Positions 25,445 to 33,800 of a stretch of DNA of 35,009 nt are shown piece by piece (position 1 is the stretch's first letter; every line of letters starts with the position of its first letter). Made by a program: the position numbers and the translations under genes. Origin of the DNA: Cryobacterium sp. (GTDB taxonomy: Bacteria > Actinomycetota > Actinomycetes > Actinomycetales > Microbacteriaceae); assembly GCF_026786305.1 (NCBI RefSeq), contig NZ_JAJAYI010000092.1, positions 1 through 35,009 of the forward strand. The letters are read 5' to 3'. A model generated the notes under the pieces. It was given only the letters and a program-made list of their open reading frames with translations, was not told where the DNA came from and made no database searches.

Positions 25445-26083
25445 TCACGCCAACACCACGGCGGCGATGGATGCTGCGCCCAGGAATACGAGGATCGCGC
25501 CGCGACCCCAGTGCCAGCGCACCAGAATGGGCGTCTGCTCGGCCACGCCCGCTTCGATCAGGTTGGCTGCCAGCAGGCGGTCCCACCGGCTGCGCACCAG
25601 GTGCGCCGCCTCACCGGATTCGCTGCTGAGCAGATCGCCGGGCCGAGGCTGGCCGGTCATAAAAGGAACCGGGTCGGCGATCTGGTTGTTCGAAGCGTGG
25701 ATCAGGTTGCGGCCGGGCGCTGGAGCGGCGAACGCCGCGAACTTGCGGCCGGGTGTGAACAGGGTCAGCGCGAACTTGGTATCAACGTTGATGAGTGCCG
25801 CCCACGGAATGACGACCGTACGCAGCGGGTTCGCCAGCGTGACAGCGTCATCGCTCACCCGCACGAGGGGCGCCCAGAGTACCTCCCAGACGAACAGGGC
25901 AATGAAGGCGAGCCCAACCAAATAGTACAACTGGGTGCCGCTCGGCAGCAGGAACAAGCTCAGCACCGACAGGGCGCAGAGCATCCAGAAAGTTGCGGCG
26001 ACGATTCGGTTGAATCGCGAGAAGAAGACCACCGGAGCGGCACTGCTCGGGCTGGACTGGTCTGGGTCGGGACTATGAGGCAT
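25445..26083 (-). CDS. Membrane-anchored PH-domain-like protein on the opposite strand
   Basis: A 212-residue protein with two membrane segments near the N-terminus (about residues 25-75, WMLCALSVLSLFLL and YYLVGLAFIALFVWEVLW). A bacterial PH-like region follows (RVSDDAVTLANPLRTVVIPWAALINVDTKFALTLFTPG), and a third hydrophobic segment lies at the C-terminus. The function is unknown; actinobacteria carry many such proteins. The ATG at 26083 is preceded by no strong ribosome-binding site. It is transcribed against the transporter genes and sits in the middle of them, 20 bases after the DppC stop and 113 bases before the ATPase start, so it splits an otherwise co-directional cluster. Confidence 0.75.
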   Translation of the reverse strand: MPHSPDPDQSSPSSAAPVVFFSRFNRIVAATFWMLCALSVLSLFLLPSGTQLYYLVGLAFIALFVWEVLWAPLVRVSDDAVTLANPLRTVVIPWAALINVDTKFALTLFTPGRKFAAFAAPAPGRNLIHASNNQIADPVPFMTGQPRPGDLLSSESGEAAHLVRSRWDRLLAANLIEAGVAEQTPILVRWHWGRGAILVFLGAASIAAVVLA

Positions 26084-26196
26084 GCTGCAATGCTGACAGC
26101 TTTTGACCCGATCGGGCACCACGACACCGCCGAGCACGCACCCTCACCACTCCCAACCCCCGCGCGCGGAGTGGCAATCTCAGAAATCAGGATCTC

Positions 26197-27984
26197 ATGA
26201 CCGATCGCGTCACGCCCCAGTGGACCGGCCCAGTACTCGAGGTCACCGACCTCACCGTACATTTCGGTGTCGACAACGTCTGGGTGCCCGCCGCCCTCAA
26301 CCTGAACTATTCCATCGAACGCGGAAAAGTGCTCGCGATCGTCGGTGAGTCCGGCTCAGGCAAGAGTGCCAGCTCCATGGCGATTCTCGACCTGCTCGCC
26401 GAGAACAGCCGCACCACCGGCAGCGTCAAGCTGTCGGGCCGCGAACTGATGGGCCTCAAACCGGCGCAGATGCACCGCGTGCGCGGCGGGCAGATCGCAA
26501 TGATCTTTCAGGAGCCGATGACCGCACTCAACCCGGTCTACACGATCGGATTTCAGATCATCGAGACACTTCGGGCGCACTTCGGCATGTCGCCCTCACA
26601 GGCGAAAGTGCGCGCTCTCGAACTGCTCGAAATGGTCGAGCTGCCCGACCCGCTCAAGGCTTTCAACTCCTTTCCGCACCAACTCTCCGGCGGCCAGCGT
26701 CAACGCGCGATGATCGCCCAGTCCATCTCGTGCGACCCGCTTCTGCTCATCGCCGACGAGCCGACGACCGCGCTCGACGTGACGGTGCAGGCCGAAATTC
26801 TCGACCTGCTGCGCAGCCTGCGGGACCGCCTCGACAGTGCCATTCTGCTGATCACCCACGACATGGGCGTCGTCGCCGACCTCGCCGACGACATTGCCGT
26901 GATGCGCCGCGGAGTCATTGTTGAGCGGGGTACCGTCGACCAGATCTTCAACGCCCCCCAGCACCCGTACACGATTGCGCTGCTGGCCGCTGTTCCACAC
27001 CTCGGCCAGCGCGGCGACGAGGTCATCGATATGACCGCGGCGCTCGCGGTCGGCACCAACTTCGCGGTCGATGACAGCTTGGCCGCTCGCATTCAGGTGA
27101 ACGAGCGGCTCGCGAACGAGGCGGCATCCGCTGCCCGTAGTGACAGTCGTGAAGTCGTCGTGAAGTTCGAGGATGTGGTCATCGAATACCCCAAACACGG
27201 CCGTGTTGCCGCTTTTCGGGCGGTTGACAAGGTCAACCTGTTCGTGCGCCAGGGCGAGGTGCTCGGGCTCGTGGGGGAGTCGGGTTCGGGCAAGACCACC
27301 CTCGGACGGGCCGCAATCGCTTTGTTGCCGATCACCGCGGGTACACTCACCGTCGCCGGCCAGGACATCTCGCGTGCCACCCGCGACGAGATCCACACGC
27401 TGCACAAGAGCGTCGGAATCGTGTTCCAAGATCCGTCATCGTCGTTGAACCCGCGGATGCCCATCGGTGACAGCATCGGCGAACCGCTCAAGCTCGCCAA
27501 GGGTCTCAAGGGTGCCGCGTTGAGCGCCGAGGTGGAGCGTCTGCTCGACAGCGTCGAACTGCCGCGCAACTATCGCACGCGGTTTCCACACGAATTGTCC
27601 GGTGGTCAAAAACAGCGTGTCGGTATTGCCAGGGCACTGTCGCTCGAGCCGCGTGTGCTCATTGCCGACGAGCCGACCAGCGCATTGGACGTGTCGGTAC
27701 AGTCCCGTGTACTCGAATTGATCCAGGCGTTGCAGAAAGAAATGAACTTCGCCTGCCTCTTCATTACCCACGACCTCGCCGTGATCGACGTGCTCGCCGA
27801 TCGGATCGCGGTCATGCACCACGGTCGCATTGTCGAGACCGGCACGCGTGATGAGATTCTGCGCTACCCGAAGGATCCGTACACGCAGCGTCTGCTCGCT
27901 GCCGTGCCGTTGCCCGATCCGAGTAAGCAGCGAGCCCGTCGGGAACTGCGTCAGGAGATGCTCGAGGCCGGCGCCGACCTGTAG
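26197..27984 (+). CDS. Fused DppD-DppF-type peptide ABC transporter ATPase
   Basis: A 595-residue cytoplasmic protein with two complete ABC ATPase domains, equivalent to separate DppD and DppF in other bacteria. Domain 1 has GESGSGKS (about 50-57), the Q-loop FQEPMTALNP, LSGGQRQR, LLIADEPTTALD and ITHDMGVVADLAD. Domain 2, after about residue 325, repeats these as GESGSGKTTLGR, FQDPSSSLNPRMP, LSGGQKQR, VLIADEPTSALD and ITHDLAVIDVLAD. Both carry the HPYT/DPYTQRLLAAVP oligopeptide-family ends. The ATG at 26197 has AGGA upstream. Fusion fixes a one-to-one ratio of the two ATPases. It powers the permeases upstream despite the intervening reverse gene. Confidence 0.93.
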   Translation: MTDRVTPQWTGPVLEVTDLTVHFGVDNVWVPAALNLNYSIERGKVLAIVGESGSGKSASSMAILDLLAENSRTTGSVKLSGRELMGLKPAQMHRVRGGQIAMIFQEPMTALNPVYTIGFQIIETLRAHFGMSPSQAKVRALELLEMVELPDPLKAFNSFPHQLSGGQRQRAMIAQSISCDPLLLIADEPTTALDVTVQAEILDLLRSLRDRLDSAILLITHDMGVVADLADDIAVMRRGVIVERGTVDQIFNAPQHPYTIALLAAVPHLGQRGDEVIDMTAALAVGTNFAVDDSLAARIQVNERLANEAASAARSDSREVVVKFEDVVIEYPKHGRVAAFRAVDKVNLFVRQGEVLGLVGESGSGKTTLGRAAIALLPITAGTLTVAGQDISRATRDEIHTLHKSVGIVFQDPSSSLNPRMPIGDSIGEPLKLAKGLKGAALSAEVERLLDSVELPRNYRTRFPHELSGGQKQRVGIARALSLEPRVLIADEPTSALDVSVQSRVLELIQALQKEMNFACLFITHDLAVIDVLADRIAVMHHGRIVETGTRDEILRYPKDPYTQRLLAAVPLPDPSKQRARRELRQEMLEAGADL

Positions 27985-28025
27985 AGCGTGGGCCGCGGGG
28001 TCGACCCCCCGAGTTGGCCGCCGGA

Positions 28026-28054
28026 CTGACCGCCGAATCATACGGTAGGATAGT
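28026..28054 (+). promoter_or_regulatory. Candidate typA promoter
   Basis: CTGACC (28026-28031) and GATAGT (28049-28054) are spaced by 17 bases; TAGGAT at 28046-28051 is an overlapping alternative -10. The region is noticeably more AT-rich than its surroundings and lies about 90 bases before the typA start. Confidence 0.4.
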
Positions 28055-28141
28055 ACTTTGGGCCACATTATGACCCCTGCTATCCACCCTTCGTCGCGCG
28101 CGAGACTCTGCGGCACTCATTCTTCGTAAGGATCTATTTTT

Positions 28142-30052
28142 ATGGCGATTGCTACACGCAATAACCTCCGAAATGTTGCAATCGTTGCTCACGTTGACCA
28201 CGGTAAGACGACGCTGGTTGACGCGATGCTCAAGCAGACCGACTCCTTCGCGGACCACTCACACGTTGAAGAGCGCGCGATGGACTCGAACGAGCTCGAG
28301 CGCGAAAAGGGCATCACGATTCTCGCCAAGAACACGGCCGTTTCGTACAAGGGCGTTCACGCCACCGACGGTCCCATCACCATCAACGTGATCGACACCC
28401 CGGGCCACGCCGACTTCGGTGGCGAGGTCGAGCGCGGTCTGTCCATGGTTGACGGCGTCGTTCTGCTCGTTGACGCGAGTGAGGGCCCGCTGCCGCAGAC
28501 CCGCTTCGTGCTGCGCAAGGCACTCGAGGCCAAGCTGCCCGTTATTCTCCTGGTCAACAAGACCGACCGTCCCGACGCGCGCATCGACGAGGTCGTGGCC
28601 GAGAGCCAGGACCTGCTCATCGGCCTCGCGAGCGACATGGCCGATGACTTTCCCGACCTCGACCTCGACGCCGTTCTCGACGTGCCCGTCGTCTACGCCT
28701 CGGGCCGCAACGGCGCCGCGAGCTGGAACAAGCCCGAAGACGGCACCCTGCCCGACAACGACGACCTCGAGCCGTTGTTCGACGCCATTCTCAAGCACAT
28801 CCCGGCACCGACCTACGATGACCAGCACCCCCTTCAGGCGCACGTCACCAACCTCGACGCCTCGCCGTTCCTCGGCCGACTTGCGCTGCTGCGCATCTTC
28901 CAGGGCACCATCAAGAAGGGCCAGACCGTCGCCTGGGTTCAGCAGGACGGTACCGTCAGCAACGTGAAGATCACCGAGCTGCTCATCACCAAGGCTCTTG
29001 ACCGCTACCCGACCGAGAGCGCCGGCCCCGGCGACATCGTGGCCGTGGCCGGCATCGACAACATCACCATTGGTGAGACCCTCGCCGACCCCGACGACGT
29101 GCGCCCGTTGCCGACCATCACGGTCGACGACCCGGCCATCTCGATGACTATCGGCACCAACACCTCGCCGCTCATGGGCAAGGTCAAGGGCCACAAGCTC
29201 ACCGCTCGCATGGTCAAGGACCGCCTCGACCGTGAGCTCGTCGGTAACGTCTCGCTCAAGGTCGTTGACATCGGACGCCCCGACGCGTGGGAGGTGCAGG
29301 GTCGTGGAGAACTGGCCCTCGCCATCCTCGTCGAGCAGATGCGTCGTGAAGGCTTCGAACTCACCGTCGGCAAGCCGCAGGTAGTCGTTAAGCGTGTTGA
29401 CGGCAAGATTCACGAGCCCTACGAACACCTCACCATCGACGCTCCCGAAGAATACCTCGGCGCGATCACACAACTGCTCGCCGCTCGTAAGGGTCGCATG
29501 GAGAACATGGCGAACCACGGCACCGGCTGGGTTCGCATGGAATTCATCGTTCCGTCGCGTGGCCTGATCGGCTTCCGCACGCAGTTCCTCACCGACACGC
29601 GAGGTACCGGTATCGCCAACGCGATTCTGCACGGTTACGAGCCCTGGGCTGGAACCATCAACACTCGCACCAACGGGTCGATTGTCGCGGACCGGTCGGG
29701 TGCTGTCACCCCGTTCGCGATCATCAACCTGCAGGAGCGCATGTCGTTCTTCGTGCAGCCGACCAGCGAGGTTTACGAGGGCATGGTTATCGGCGAGAAC
29801 TCGCGCGCCGACGACATGGACGTGAATATCACCAAGGAAAAGAAACTGACCAACATGCGTCAGTCCAGCTCCGACACGTTCGAGTCGATGACGCCACCCA
29901 AGCAGCTCTCACTGGAGCAGTGCCTCGAGTTCGCTCGTGAAGACGAGTGCGTTGAGGTCACCCCGGCCGCAGTGCGTATTCGCAAGGTTGAGCTCACGGC
30001 ATCCGCTCGCTCGCGCCAGGTGTCGCGCGTGAAGAAGATGGACGCCAACTAG
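28142..30052 (+). CDS. typA: GTP-binding protein TypA/BipA
   Basis: A 636-residue translational GTPase that binds ribosomes and helps 50S assembly and stress adaptation, especially in the cold. GTPase motifs are AHVDHGKTT (G1, residues 16-24), the switch region EREKGITILAKN, DTPGHADFGGEVERGL (G3) and LVNKTDRPDAR (G4). The EF-G-like domains and the TypA-specific C-terminus (GTGWVRMEFIVPSRGLIGFRT, then GEFIG-like VIGENSRADDMDVNITKEKKLTN) follow. The ATG at 28142 has AAGGATC nine bases upstream. It is monocistronic, with its own likely promoter and terminator. Confidence 0.96.
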   Translation: MAIATRNNLRNVAIVAHVDHGKTTLVDAMLKQTDSFADHSHVEERAMDSNELEREKGITILAKNTAVSYKGVHATDGPITINVIDTPGHADFGGEVERGLSMVDGVVLLVDASEGPLPQTRFVLRKALEAKLPVILLVNKTDRPDARIDEVVAESQDLLIGLASDMADDFPDLDLDAVLDVPVVYASGRNGAASWNKPEDGTLPDNDDLEPLFDAILKHIPAPTYDDQHPLQAHVTNLDASPFLGRLALLRIFQGTIKKGQTVAWVQQDGTVSNVKITELLITKALDRYPTESAGPGDIVAVAGIDNITIGETLADPDDVRPLPTITVDDPAISMTIGTNTSPLMGKVKGHKLTARMVKDRLDRELVGNVSLKVVDIGRPDAWEVQGRGELALAILVEQMRREGFELTVGKPQVVVKRVDGKIHEPYEHLTIDAPEEYLGAITQLLAARKGRMENMANHGTGWVRMEFIVPSRGLIGFRTQFLTDTRGTGIANAILHGYEPWAGTINTRTNGSIVADRSGAVTPFAIINLQERMSFFVQPTSEVYEGMVIGENSRADDMDVNITKEKKLTNMRQSSSDTFESMTPPKQLSLEQCLEFAREDECVEVTPAAVRIRKVELTASARSRQVSRVKKMDAN

Positions 30053-30063
30053 CCACCGGTAAC

Positions 30064-30097
30064 ACAATGCCCCTTCGGTTCGCCGAGGGGGCATTGT
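30064..30097 (+). terminator. typA terminator hairpin
   Basis: ACAATGCCCC...TTCGG (30064-30078) pairs with CCGAG...GGGGCATTGT (30083-30097) in a 15-bp stem with one G-T pair and a TTCG loop, 12 bases after the typA stop. A TGTGTG stretch follows rather than a pure T-run. Confidence 0.8.
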
Positions 30098-30135
30098 TGT
30101 GTGTGGAAGCGGCGGCTCTAACCGACCACACGCCC

Positions 30136-30194
30136 CCGAACCGTGAGTTCAGAGTGGTTTTTTGGACGAAAATGGGTCAAAACTCACGGCTCGG
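30136..30194. repeat. Dispersed inverted repeat, copy 2
   Basis: Left arm CCGAACCGTGAGTT (30136-30149) and right arm AACTCACGGCTCGG (30181-30194) pair at 13 of 14 positions around a 31-base loop. It is the same element as at 13391-13452, with the loop motif CGAAAAT conserved. It lies between the convergent typA and efeB genes. Confidence 0.78.
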
Positions 30195-30215
30195 CGACAA
30201 GCGGATGCTGGCCCA

Positions 30216-31550
30216 CTACGCGAATAGAGGGGCGCCTACGAAGCTGTTCTCTCGAGCCCCGGCGGGAACGGCGAACAGGGCGCTACCGACGTGCCGAATG
30301 TACTCGTTGAGTGCATCATGCTTGGCGAGGTTCAGCTGCACGGAAGTGAACTGGGCGGGCGAGCGCTGAAAGCTGATGAAGAACAGGCCGGCCTCGAGGC
30401 GACCCAGGTCATCGTTGCCATCGACAAAGTTGTAGCCGCGGCGCAACAGCTTGGTGCCCTTATTCTGGGTTGGATGTGCCAGCCGAACGTGCGCTGCAGC
30501 ACCGATGAGTGGCTGGTCTTCCCGCCCGGCCAAGGTGAAATCTGGCTCAGTAAACTCGGTGCCGCCCGAGAGTGGCGCTCCGGCCCCCTTGGTGCGGCCG
30601 AAGACCGCCTCCTGCTCCCGCAGAATGGAGCGATCCCACGTCTCAATGGTCATGCGAATACGCCGCGCCACCAGGTAGGAGCCGCCGGCCAGCCAGGCCG
30701 GCTCGTCATCCGCTGAAACCCAGACTTGGTCGGTGACCACGTTGGGCTCTTCCGCCTTGATGTTGGCGGTGCCGTCTTTGAAACCGAAGAGGTTGCGCGG
30801 GGTGGACTGGGATGTTGAGGTGGACGAGGTGCGCCCGAATCCGAGCTGGGACCAGCGCAGGGCGGCCCGTCCGAACGCGATGCGAGACAGGTTGCGAATG
30901 GCGTGCACGGCGACCTGGGGGTCGTTGGAGCAGGCCTGGATGCACACGTCACCGTCGCTGCGGCCGACATCGAGGTCATCGCCCGGAAAGTGCGGAAGCG
31001 CTGCCAGCTCGGCCGGCCGGCGGCCTGCAATGCCGAAGCGATCGACGCCATCCGCTGTTTCAAACAGGGTTGGGCCAAAGCCAAAGCCGAAGGTGATTGT
31101 GAGGCCGGCTGTTGGTAGTCCCTGCGCCTCGCCGGTGTCTTCGGGCGGTGCATCGTAGGGGCCGCTGACCGCGCCGTACTCGCCGATATCGTGGCCGGCG
31201 GTCAGAGCTGCGGCGGCGATAGTCCAGTCCTGCAGCAGCTCGATCAGCTCGGCCCGCGTGGTGCCGACCGAAACATCGAATACGGCGAAGTGCAGGCGAT
31301 CCTGCGCCGGCGTGACGATGCCGGCCTGGTGGCTGCCATAGAAGGGGTAGACGGCCGAAGCGGAAGCCGCGCCCGGCATTGCCGCCGCGGCCAGCGCGAC
31401 CCGGTCTCCGGCCACACCGAGGCCGATCCCGGCGACGCTGGCCCCGGCGAGGCCGAGCAGCCCACGCCGCGAAAGGCCGCGGGTTGGCGTGGAAGGAGCA
31501 GACGGATCGGTGGACTCGGCCCGCTTCGCGCGGGGCGCAGCGCGAGTCAC
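30216..31550 (-). CDS. efeB: EfeB-type Dyp peroxidase / deferrochelatase, Tat-exported
   Basis: A 444-residue haem peroxidase of the Dyp family. A twin-arginine signal is clear (SRRGLLG at residues 27-33, then a hydrophobic stretch), so it is exported folded. The family motif GFKDGT(A)N is present, and a haem-ligand His is likely in AAHVRLAHP. EfeB oxidises ferrous iron or removes iron from haem to feed the EfeUO importer. The start is a GTG at 31550 with TGAGG eight bases upstream, 19 bases after the efeO stop. It ends the efeU-efeO-efeB operon. Confidence 0.92.
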   Translation of the reverse strand: MTRAAPRAKRAESTDPSAPSTPTRGLSRRGLLGLAGASVAGIGLGVAGDRVALAAAAMPGAASASAVYPFYGSHQAGIVTPAQDRLHFAVFDVSVGTTRAELIELLQDWTIAAAALTAGHDIGEYGAVSGPYDAPPEDTGEAQGLPTAGLTITFGFGFGPTLFETADGVDRFGIAGRRPAELAALPHFPGDDLDVGRSDGDVCIQACSNDPQVAVHAIRNLSRIAFGRAALRWSQLGFGRTSSTSTSQSTPRNLFGFKDGTANIKAEEPNVVTDQVWVSADDEPAWLAGGSYLVARRIRMTIETWDRSILREQEAVFGRTKGAGAPLSGGTEFTEPDFTLAGREDQPLIGAAAHVRLAHPTQNKGTKLLRRGYNFVDGNDDLGRLEAGLFFISFQRSPAQFTSVQLNLAKHDALNEYIRHVGSALFAVPAGARENSFVGAPLFA

Positions 31551-31569
31551 AGCGCCAGCCTCAGCACTG

Positions 31570-32739
31570 TCACAACACGAGCGCTGCGGTGAGCTGGTTC
31601 AACGGCTCGCCGAGCGCGTTGACCTGATCGGCGAGGGTGCGAATCTCAGCCGGCGTGAGGTCGGTGTAAATTGTGAAGCCGTCACCGACCCGTTGGGCGT
31701 CGAGTAGCGTCTGCAGCGCGGCGAACTCGGTGTCGAGGCTGGCTGCAAGGTCGGGGTCTTGTTGCAGGAGAATGTCGCGCACTCCGTCGTAGAGCACCTT
31801 GGCGCCGTCGACATTGGCCTGGAAATCCCAGAGGTCGGTGTGTGACCAGGCTTCTTCCTCGCCGGTGACCTTACCGGTGGCGACCTCGTCGAGCAGGCCG
31901 ATGGCACCATTGGTCTGCTGCGACAGCGTAAAAGTCAGACCCTGCACCTTGTCGTCCAGGGTCGCGGTGTCGGCGACGAGCTGCTCGGTGAGCGCAGCAC
32001 GCTTCTCGGTGCTGTACGCCTCGAAGCCGGCCTCGGCCTCAGCCGGCCACAGGGCCTTCTCGATCGCATGCCAACCGGTCCAGTTCTGGCCCTCTTCGAC
32101 GTCGGCCTCGCGCAGATCAAGCTTCGGGTCGAGGTCGCCGAACGATTCGGCGATCGTCTCCACCCGCTCCCAGTGCACCCGGGTGGAGGCGTACACGCTG
32201 CGGGCCCGGTCGAAATCGCCGCCCACATAGGCCGCGGCGAACGCGTCGGTGCCGGTGACGAGCTGGTCGATCTGGTCGCTCACGTAGGAGGCGTAGTTGG
32301 TATTGGCCGAGTCGATCTGGGCCGCGAGATCGACGTTGACGGTGGCCGCGGCATCCGTTTTGGTGGCGGTGAACTCGGCCTTGCCGACGCCGTCACCGGA
32401 CATTCCCGGCTTGCAGGCGGTGAAATAGCTGCCGGCGTCGAGCTGCACGACGAGGTCGCGGCGGAGACCCGGGCCGATGTTCTCCGCTTCGCCGACGATG
32501 CGCAGACCGTCTGCGGCCAACAGGTAGAACTCGGTCACCTGGTCACCGGAATTGGTGACCGAGAAGCGGATGCTGCCGGCCGGCGCCTCGTTCGTGGATA
32601 CCGCGCATTCGGACTGGCTGCTCTCGACGGTGAGCGCCGCGTGTGTAGCCGCCGGGTTGTTGGCGACACACCCGCTGAGGAGGGTCACTCCGAGCAGGCT
32701 GGTACCGAGCACGCAGGCAGAACGAAAAGCACGAGGCAT
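31570..32739 (-). CDS. efeO: EfeO iron-binding lipoprotein (cupredoxin plus M75 domain)
   Basis: A 389-residue extracellular component of the EfeUOB ferrous-iron importer. The lipobox is LLSGC, with C24 lipidated. An N-terminal cupredoxin-like domain (about 35-130, SECAVSTNEAPAGSIRFSVTNSG) is followed by the M75 helical domain with the HxxE iron motif at H224-E227 (GWHAIEKALW). This is the full two-domain form. The ATG at 32739 has AAAGGA six bases upstream. It lies 29 bases after efeU and is thought to hand iron to it. Confidence 0.93.
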   Translation of the reverse strand: MPRAFRSACVLGTSLLGVTLLSGCVANNPAATHAALTVESSQSECAVSTNEAPAGSIRFSVTNSGDQVTEFYLLAADGLRIVGEAENIGPGLRRDLVVQLDAGSYFTACKPGMSGDGVGKAEFTATKTDAAATVNVDLAAQIDSANTNYASYVSDQIDQLVTGTDAFAAAYVGGDFDRARSVYASTRVHWERVETIAESFGDLDPKLDLREADVEEGQNWTGWHAIEKALWPAEAEAGFEAYSTEKRAALTEQLVADTATLDDKVQGLTFTLSQQTNGAIGLLDEVATGKVTGEEEAWSHTDLWDFQANVDGAKVLYDGVRDILLQQDPDLAASLDTEFAALQTLLDAQRVGDGFTIYTDLTPAEIRTLADQVNALGEPLNQLTAALVL

Positions 32740-32768
32740 GGAGATCCTTTGACAGGGTTACAGGAAAA

Positions 32769-33638
32769 TTAGTGCGCGGCGACAGGCGTGGGCGCCGGCG
32801 CGTACGGTGCGGCCTGAACGGGGCGAGCACTCGGGCGGCCCTGACGGCTCTTCGTGATGAAGAGGGCCAGGGTCGGCGCGGCATAGGCCAGCCACGTGAA
32901 CATTTGCAGCCAGGTCGTGGCGGCGGAGAAGTTCAGGGTGCCCTTGAGCAGAGTGCCGTACCAGCTATCCGGCGGCACGGCCGCGCTCACGTTGAAGGCG
33001 AGGGCATTCAGTCCGGGCAGGATGCCGGCCTCCTGCAGGTCGTGCACGCCATAGGAGAGCACCCCGGCAGCGACGATGATGAGAATGGCGCCGGTGAAGG
33101 TGAAGAACTTCGACAGGTTGATCTTGAGCATGCCGGCGTAAATCAGCCAGCCGAGCCCGATCGCCGTGACGAGGCCGAGTGCCGCGCCGAATAGGGGCAT
33201 GGTCGTGGCGCCGGTCGCCTGCACGGCGGCCCAGAGAAATAGCGCGGTCTCGATGCCTTCGCGGCCCACGGCGAGAAACGCGACGAGCACGAGCCCCAGG
33301 CCGGCGCCGACAAGGTGCTTGTCGATGTTGCCCTGCAGGTGGCCCTTGAGATCGCGTGCGGTGCGCAGCATCCAGAACACCATCCAGGTCACCAGCCCGG
33401 TCGCAACGATCGACAGCACACCGCCAATCGTTTCCTGCGCGGTGAACGACAGACCGTAGGTGCCGTAGGTGAGCAGGGCGCCGATGCCGAGGGCGAGCAG
33501 CACGGCCAGGCCGACACCGAGCCAGATGCGCGGCAGCACGTCACGCCGGTTGATTTTCACAACGTAGGCAATGAGGATCGTCACGATCAGTGCGGCCTCA
33601 AGGCCTTCCCGCAGGCCGATCAGGTAGTTTGCGAGCAC
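32769..33638 (-). CDS. efeU: EfeU/FTR1-family iron permease
   Basis: A 289-residue protein with about seven membrane segments. Two REGLE-type iron-binding motifs are present: REGLE at residues 10-14 and REGIE at 126-130. The length and motifs match EfeU/FTR1 iron permeases, which move oxidised iron across the membrane. The start is a GTG at 33638 with AAGGA five bases upstream. It is the first gene of the operon and follows an iron-box palindrome, so it is probably repressed when iron is plentiful. Confidence 0.93.
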   Translation of the reverse strand: MLANYLIGLREGLEAALIVTILIAYVVKINRRDVLPRIWLGVGLAVLLALGIGALLTYGTYGLSFTAQETIGGVLSIVATGLVTWMVFWMLRTARDLKGHLQGNIDKHLVGAGLGLVLVAFLAVGREGIETALFLWAAVQATGATTMPLFGAALGLVTAIGLGWLIYAGMLKINLSKFFTFTGAILIIVAAGVLSYGVHDLQEAGILPGLNALAFNVSAAVPPDSWYGTLLKGTLNFSAATTWLQMFTWLAYAAPTLALFITKSRQGRPSARPVQAAPYAPAPTPVAAH

Positions 33639-33668
33639 GGGTTTCCTTCTAAGTTTCGAGCAAAAAAT

Positions 33669-33690
33669 TTGGTAAGGCTAACCTTACCAA
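33669..33690. promoter_or_regulatory. DtxR/IdeR-type iron box upstream of efeUOB
   Basis: TTGGTAAGG (33669-33677) and CCTTACCAA (33682-33690) are perfect inverted arms around CTAA. The core AAGGCTAACCTT matches the DtxR/IdeR consensus centre (AGGTTAGGCTAACCT) well. It lies 30-50 bases before the efeU start, where a bound repressor would block transcription. Confidence 0.83.
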
Positions 33691-33800
33691 GGTCGACTCT
33701 AGCCCGAACGCCGCGATCGTGTCTAGCTATGATTTGATTCGGTCACAGCTATTACCCAGTAAGTCCAACAGTCAGCAGCGAAGAAACGGAGCCTACGCCC

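Noticed and set aside
27997..28008. GGGGTCGACCCC as a terminator after the fused ATPase gene
   Set aside because: The stem is only four pairs with a four-base loop and no T-run; too weak to call.
28259..29632. 457-codon open frame antisense to typA
   Set aside because: Composition (Val, Asp, Gly, His-rich) is typical of antisense frames in GC-rich genes; typA is certain.
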